This document shows, in pieces, positions 7,009 through 9,936 of a stretch of 9,936 nt of DNA (the first letter of the stretch is position 1; each line of letters begins with the position of its first letter). The notes beneath the pieces are model-generated. The model did not search any database and had not been told where the DNA came from. It saw only the letters and a list, made by a program, of their open reading frames with translations. The stretch covers positions 1-9,936 of the forward strand of contig JAQUFI010000051.1 of the NCBI GenBank assembly GCA_028684735.1, read 5' to 3'. This DNA comes from Bacilli bacterium. Its GTDB lineage: Bacteria > Bacillota_I > Bacilli_A > RF39 > UBA660. Position numbers and translations under genes: made by a program.

Positions 7009-7043
7009 CATATAAAGATTAGGTAACTAATCTTTTTTATTGA
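7009..7043 (+). repeat. direct repeat, copy 2 (orphan aspS tail plus terminator)
   Basis: This matches the aspS 3' end at 5204-5239. Read in the aspS frame, 7006-7026 gives Ile-His-Ile-Lys-Ile-Arg-stop where aspS ends Val-His-Ile-Lys-Ile-Arg-stop; the ATC to ATT change is silent. Weaker similarity reaches back to about 6996 (attaaga against actaaga) with one base missing. No aspS body precedes it. Confidence 0.85.
7016..7038 (+). terminator. orphan terminator, homologous to that of aspS
   Basis: A stem agattag/ctaatct (7016-7022 with 7027-7033) with loop gtaa and six T. Relative to the aspS copy, one C:G pair became T:A and a T:G wobble became T:A, so pairing is kept. It may act as a backup terminator for the upstream gene. 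Confidence 0.75.
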
Positions 7044-7069
7044 TATAATTGAGGTAATAATGATATAAT
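7040..7069 (+). promoter_or_regulatory. sigma-A-type promoter for the slipin gene
   Basis: A -35 TTGATA (7040-7045), an 18-base spacer and a -10 TATAAT (7064-7069). The 10-mer tgatataatt occurs twice (7041-7050, 7061-7070), 20 bases apart, so the first copy overlaps the -35 and the second contains the -10. The gene's Shine-Dalgarno gaggag is at 7079-7084, 8 bases before the ATG. Confidence 0.65.
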
Positions 7070-7092
7070 TATATTAGAGAGGAGTAGGATTT

Positions 7093-7839
7093 ATGGATTA
7101 TATTATTATAATCATTATTGTTGTTTTATTAGTATCGGTTAAACAAGTTAATGAATATGAAAGAGGGATTAAGTTTACTTTCGGGAGATATACTAAAATT
7201 ATGAATCCAGGCTTAAATTTGGTTTTTCCAATTATTCACTCATTTAGAAAAGTTGATATTAGAACTAAAGTGGTTGATGTTCCTGATCAAGAGGCCATTA
7301 CCAAAGATAATATTTCTGTAAAGATTAATGCGGTTGTTTATTTTAAAGTTTCAGATGCAGCTAAAGCCATATTAGAGGTTGAAAACTTCTTTTATGCGAC
7401 TAGTCAACTTGCCTTAACAACAATGCGTAATATCGTTGGTACAGTCTCATTGGATGATTTATTAAATAAACGTGATAAGATATCAGAAGAAATTCAAAAG
7501 ATTGTTGATGAGGCAACTGATGATTGGGGAATTAAAGTTGATAATGTTGAAATCAAAGATATCTCTTTACCGGAAGAAATGAAAAGGGTAATTGCTAGAG
7601 TTGCTGAAGCGGAAAGAGAAAAGTTAGCCGTCATTACAAAAGCAGCAGGTGAGGCGGAAGCGGCAACTAATTTAGCTAAAGCAGCAGAGATTTTATCATC
7701 AACTAAGGGAGGACTTCATTTAAGAACTTTAGAAACGATAAATGATGTTAGTTCTGACCAATCTAATACAATTTTCTTTGCTATGCCTTTAGAAGTACTA
7801 AGAGCATTTGAAAATTTTAAACCTAAAGATAAAGAATAG
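7093..7839 (+). CDS. slipin/stomatin-like SPFH (band 7) membrane protein
   Basis: An N-terminal hydrophobic stretch (about residues 2-16, DYIIIIIIVVLLVSV) anchors the protein; the SPFH domain follows: NEYERGIKFTFGRY, NPGLNLVFPI, the VDIRTKVVDVP strand, NAVVYFKVSDAAKA and the MRNIVGTVSLDDLLNKRD helix. Residues about 165-205 form an Ala/Glu/Lys-rich coiled coil (AEAEREKLAVITKAAGEAEA) that drives ring oligomerisation in this family. At 248 residues it is a normal short slipin. Slipins organise membrane microdomains and often pair with NfeD or a protease, but neither is in the window; only an 81-residue gene follows 8 bases downstream. Cargo or function cannot be told from sequence. It has its own promoter directly after the orphan terminator. 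Confidence 0.92.
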   Translation: MDYIIIIIIVVLLVSVKQVNEYERGIKFTFGRYTKIMNPGLNLVFPIIHSFRKVDIRTKVVDVPDQEAITKDNISVKINAVVYFKVSDAAKAILEVENFFYATSQLALTTMRNIVGTVSLDDLLNKRDKISEEIQKIVDEATDDWGIKVDNVEIKDISLPEEMKRVIARVAEAEREKLAVITKAAGEAEAATNLAKAAEILSSTKGGLHLRTLETINDVSSDQSNTIFFAMPLEVLRAFENFKPKDKE

Positions 7840-7847
7840 GGTGTTGT

Positions 7848-8093
7848 ATGAATAATTATTTAGGAACAACCATTAAAATGGAAGATGCAACCTATATGAT
7901 TATTTGGATTCAAAAACTAGAAAATATAACCTATACTTATTTAGTAAATCCAAATAATGTGATGGATAGTTTCTTTGGAGTTTTGAGCCTTAATCATAAT
8001 CATCTTGACTGTGTTCCGGTTGTTAATCGTAAAATAATTGATCAATTAATTTCATTATTTAATGATTATATGGAAAAATTTTTGAATAATTAA
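7848..8093 (+). CDS. hypothetical 81-residue protein
   Basis: I do not recognise a family. The start ATG is 8 bases after the slipin stop, with the weak site agggtg before it, so it is probably co-transcribed and perhaps coupled. The product is soluble-looking (no membrane segment or signal peptide), mildly acidic, with a beta-rich first half (TTIKMEDATYMIIWIQKLENI, TYTYLVNP) and a C-terminal helix (RKIIDQLISLFNDYMEKFL). It has one Cys (Cys55). Its position suggests a partner or accessory of the slipin, which is inference from spacing only. Confidence 0.65.
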   Translation: MNNYLGTTIKMEDATYMIIWIQKLENITYTYLVNPNNVMDSFFGVLSLNHNHLDCVPVVNRKIIDQLISLFNDYMEKFLNN

Positions 8094-8115
8094 GACTAAA
8101 AGCATATTATTTTAT

Positions 8116-8131
8116 AAAAATCGGTTTTTTT
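8116..8131 (+). terminator. weak possible terminator after the slipin operon
   Basis: Five A, loop tcgg, then seven T: a short A:T-only stem ahead of a T run, 22 bases past the stop. The stem is weak; this is listed because nothing better ends the operon before the next promoter. Confidence 0.3.
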
Positions 8132-8157
8132 CCTTAGAAAATAACCAAAAAGAGGCA

Positions 8158-8203
8158 AAAAAGTTAAAAAAATATTGATTTTATAATCAAAAGATGTTAT
8201 TCT
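8158..8203 (+). promoter_or_regulatory. HU promoter with A-rich upstream element
   Basis: A -35 TTGATT (8175-8180), 17-base spacer and -10 TATTCT (8198-8203), preceded by the A-rich run aaaaaagttaaaaaaat (8158-8174), which resembles an UP element. An inverted repeat ttgatt-ttat-aatcaa (8175-8190) overlaps the -35 and spacer, and another (taagc/gctta, 8211-8226) lies at the expected transcript start. Either could serve as an operator. The ribosome site aggaggt is at 8234-8240, 8 bases before the ATG. Confidence 0.65.
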
Positions 8204-8248
8204 TTAATTGTAAGCAAAATAGCTTATTAAAATAGGAGGTAAGAAAGA

Positions 8249-8521
8249 ATGTCAAAAACAGATTTAGTGGCTTATATTGCAGAAGAAACAGGATTTACAA
8301 AAGCTGATGCAGCTCGTGCTTTAGAAGCAATGATTAGTGGAGTTACAAAAGGATTAAAGAAGGAAGGTAAAGTTACTTTAACTGGTTTCTGTATTTTTGA
8401 AGCTAAGAAAAAAGCAGCTTCAACTGGACGTAATCCAAGAACAGGTGAACCTGTTAAAATCCCAGCTAGAGTTGCAGTTAAAGTTAAAGCTGGTTCTAAA
8501 TTAAAAGACGCTTTAAACTAA
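8249..8521 (+). CDS. hup: HU-family histone-like DNA-binding protein
   Basis: A 90-residue HU/IHF-family protein, the standard length. The N-terminal dimerising helices (SKTDLVAYIAEETGFTKADA, then ALEAMISGVTKGL) lead to the LTGFCIFEAKKKAAS strand pair and the DNA-binding beta arm GRNPRTGEPVKIPARVAV. Arm-tip Pro63 (in RNP), which intercalates in DNA, is conserved, as is the C-terminal AGSKLKDAL helix. The usual GFGxF reads GFCIF: Cys48 replaces a conserved Gly. HU bends and compacts DNA and assists replication and recombination. It is monocistronic, with its own promoter, a strong ribosome site and a terminator touching its stop codon, as expected for an abundant protein. Confidence 0.95.
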   Translation: MSKTDLVAYIAEETGFTKADAARALEAMISGVTKGLKKEGKVTLTGFCIFEAKKKAASTGRNPRTGEPVKIPARVAVKVKAGSKLKDALN

Positions 8522-8541
8522 AAGGCTCTAAGCCTTTTTTT
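8520..8541 (+). terminator. HU terminator
   Basis: A stem aaaggc/gccttt (8521-8526 with 8532-8537), loop tctaa and a T run to 8541. The left arm starts at the last base of the HU stop codon. Confidence 0.88.
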
Positions 8542-8563
8542 CTTGTCGGATGGTAGGTGAGAA

Positions 8564-9658
8564 ATGTATAATACTTCGATCAAGGTACTAAAGATTATTA
8601 TCGATAAAGGTTATAAAGCCTATATTGTTGGGGGATATCCTCGTGATTTATATTTAAATCGTAAAAGTGCTGATGTTGATATTTGTACCAATGCTTCTCC
8701 AAAAGAATTAAAGGAAATATTTAAGGATATTATTTTGCCTAGTAATGCTTATGGTTCAGTAACTGTTGTATCCAATAATATTAGGTTTGAGATAACTACT
8801 TTTCGTAAGGAAATAAAATATGAAAACAATCGATTACCGGTTAAAATTAAATATATTGATAATTTATTAGATGATTTAAAAAGAAGGGATTTCACAATCA
8901 ATACCTTATGTATGGATCATGATGGTAATATTATTGATTTATTAAATGGAAGAGTCGATTTAGATAATAAAATAATTAGAGTTGTGGGGAATGCTAGATA
9001 TAAACTTAAAGAGGATTGCCTAAGAATTTTAAGGGCAATTAGGTTCGCAACAATTTTAGATTTTGATTTAGATGATAATCTAAAAAAAGCTATTAAACGA
9101 TATGGTTATTTATTGAGAAGGTTATCTTATTTTCGGAAGAAAGAGGAGTTAGATAAAATATTTTCTAGTCCTAATGTGTTAAAAGGGATAAAGTTGATTA
9201 AAGAGTTAGAATTAGAGAAGTATTTAGAGTTATCTAATCTTGATGATTTAGTAGTTACAACGTCAATTATTGGGATATGGGCACAATTAGATGTCTTAGA
9301 TATCTATCACTTTAATAGTAATGAACGAGAATTAATCATTAAAATTAATGAACTAAAAGATAAAAATATCTTAGATAAATATAACTTATATCAATATGGT
9401 TTATATATAGCTAGTATTGTGGGTGAGATAAAAGGTATTAATAAAAAATTAATAACTAAGGAATATAATGAATTAGCTATTTATAATCAAAAAGATATTG
9501 ATATAAATGGAAAAGAAATTAGTTCTTTATTAAATAAAGAACCGGGTCAATATTTAAAAGAAGTTTTTAATGATATTGAATTAAAGATTATAAATAATGA
9601 GTTAAAGAATAAAAAAAGTGATATTAAACAATATCTTTTAAATAAATATACTACTTAA
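8564..9658 (+). CDS. cca: CCA-adding enzyme (tRNA nucleotidyltransferase)
   Basis: This adds or repairs the 3' CCA of tRNAs without a nucleic acid template. It is a class II (bacterial) enzyme of the pol-beta superfamily: GG(Y)PRD at 23-28, metal-binding Asp37 and Asp39 in SADVDICT, the RRDFTINTL motif (107-115), and the nucleotide-selecting EDxxR motif as Glu150-Asp151-Cys-Leu-Arg154 within EDCLRILRAIRFA. The neck region has SYFRKKEELDKIF where many homologues read SxERIxxEL. The C-terminal tail is AT-rich and divergent; 364 residues is a little short for the family. The start is an ATG with aggtgag (8555-8561) just upstream, 22 bases past the HU T run. One tRNA-Asn copy in this window lacks an encoded CCA and would depend on this activity. 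Confidence 0.93.
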   Translation: MYNTSIKVLKIIIDKGYKAYIVGGYPRDLYLNRKSADVDICTNASPKELKEIFKDIILPSNAYGSVTVVSNNIRFEITTFRKEIKYENNRLPVKIKYIDNLLDDLKRRDFTINTLCMDHDGNIIDLLNGRVDLDNKIIRVVGNARYKLKEDCLRILRAIRFATILDFDLDDNLKKAIKRYGYLLRRLSYFRKKEELDKIFSSPNVLKGIKLIKELELEKYLELSNLDDLVVTTSIIGIWAQLDVLDIYHFNSNERELIIKINELKDKNILDKYNLYQYGLYIASIVGEIKGINKKLITKEYNELAIYNQKDIDINGKEISSLLNKEPGQYLKEVFNDIELKIINNELKNKKSDIKQYLLNKYTT

Positions 9659-9675
9659 GATGTAGTATATTTTTT
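9644..9675 (+). terminator. cca terminator; stop codon in its loop
   Basis: An 11-bp perfect stem aaatatactac/gtagtatattt (9644-9654 with 9662-9672) with loop ttaagat, running into T up to 9675. The cca stop TAA (9656-9658) lies in the loop. Confidence 0.85.
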
Positions 9676-9707
9676 CTAAATAAGTTATAATGAAAGTGGT
9701 GATGTTC

Positions 9708-9936
9708 ATGATTGAAAAAATAATATCGATATTAAAAGATAATCCATATACAATACCTAAAGTATTGTTACAGAATTATGTAAAACTAAATATTACAGAT
9801 AAAGAATTAGTTTTATTGATTACTTTGATTAATTATCATAGTGATGAATTTAAGACTAAGGAATTAAGTGATAGTTAGGATGGAATAATCGTGAATTAAT
9901 GGCAGTTATGGGAACTTTAAGTGAAAAAGATTTAGT
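9708..9936 (+). pseudogene. DnaD-like replication protein N-terminus, frameshifted, 3' end outside window
   Basis: The first frame reads MIEKIISILKDNPYTIPKVL, then a stretch with NITDKELVLLITLIN, and stops at 9876-9878 after ELSDS. From 9878 the next frame continues GWNNRELMAVMGTLSEKDL to the window edge. Joined, ELSDS-x-GWNNRELMAVMGTLSEKDL reads as the winged-helix domain of DnaD-type proteins (a helicase-loading and primosome factor of low-GC Gram-positives). One missing base at about 9875-9877 (agt t_a gga) explains the break. The start is set at ATG 9708, with ggtgat upstream; ATGs at 9690 and 9702 are in frame but less well placed. It may be a true mutation or a sequence error. The family call rests on pattern recognition only. 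Confidence 0.6.

Noticed and set aside
5291..7092. Reverse transcriptase, template repeat, integrase or transposase in the accessory region
   Set aside because: I looked for each on both strands; no coding frame or terminal inverted repeats support any of them here.
8543..8572. TTGTCG-18-TATAAT promoter-like pair over the cca start codon
   Set aside because: The -10 would fall inside the coding sequence and transcription would start after the ATG; probably chance, though an internal promoter cannot be excluded.
302..9658. TGA read as tryptophan (Mycoplasma-type code)
   Set aside because: All nine intact genes are full length with TGG for Trp. The absence of TGA stops is noted, but nine genes in AT-rich DNA are too few to infer a recoded genome.
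9686..9707. TATAAT just before the DnaD-like gene, and its ATG at 9690
   Set aside because: No good -35 is seen and the leader would be about 10 bases; the ATG overlaps this motif and precedes the only plausible ribosome site, so the start was set at 9708.

Overview
The window comes from a low-GC, gene-dense bacterium. All genes are on the + strand, nine of nine intact stop codons are TAA or TAG (no TGA), Trp is TGG, Shine-Dalgarno sites are strong, and terminators are packed onto gene ends. The genes resemble low-GC Bacillota or Mollicutes-like gut lineages. That placement is inference from protein style; no rRNA or phylogenetic marker was checked.

Region 1 (1-5233) is an asparagine/glutamine tRNA-charging block: three tandem tRNA-Asn(GUU) genes (the first cut by the window edge), then tightly packed gatC, gatA, gatB and aspS, ending in a terminator whose loop contains the aspS stop codon. 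AspRS carries the His typical of non-discriminating enzymes. The block therefore holds most parts of the indirect route to Asn-tRNA(Asn): the tRNA, an AspRS that can misacylate it with Asp, and the GatCAB amidotransferase.

Region 2 (5234-7043) is the accessory part. One 508-residue gene encodes a protein with a type IV prepilin N-terminus joined to a C-type-lectin/formylglycine-enzyme-like C-terminal domain. Its last ~45 residues look like the variable region of a diversity-generating retroelement target. The gene has its own promoter and terminator. It is bracketed by two copies of the aspS 3' end plus terminator (5204-5239 and 7009-7043, 32 of 36 positions identical), as if the cassette inserted at the end of aspS.

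Region 3 (7040-8131) is a promoter, a short slipin/stomatin-like SPFH membrane protein, and an 81-residue protein of unknown function 8 bases downstream.

Region 4 (8175-9936) holds an HU-type DNA-binding protein with its own promoter and terminator, a CCA-adding enzyme (tRNA nucleotidyltransferase) with a terminator around its stop codon, and the start of a DnaD-like replication gene broken by an apparent one-base deletion near 9875-9877. The CCA enzyme fits the tRNA theme: two Asn tRNA copies encode CCA and the first does not.
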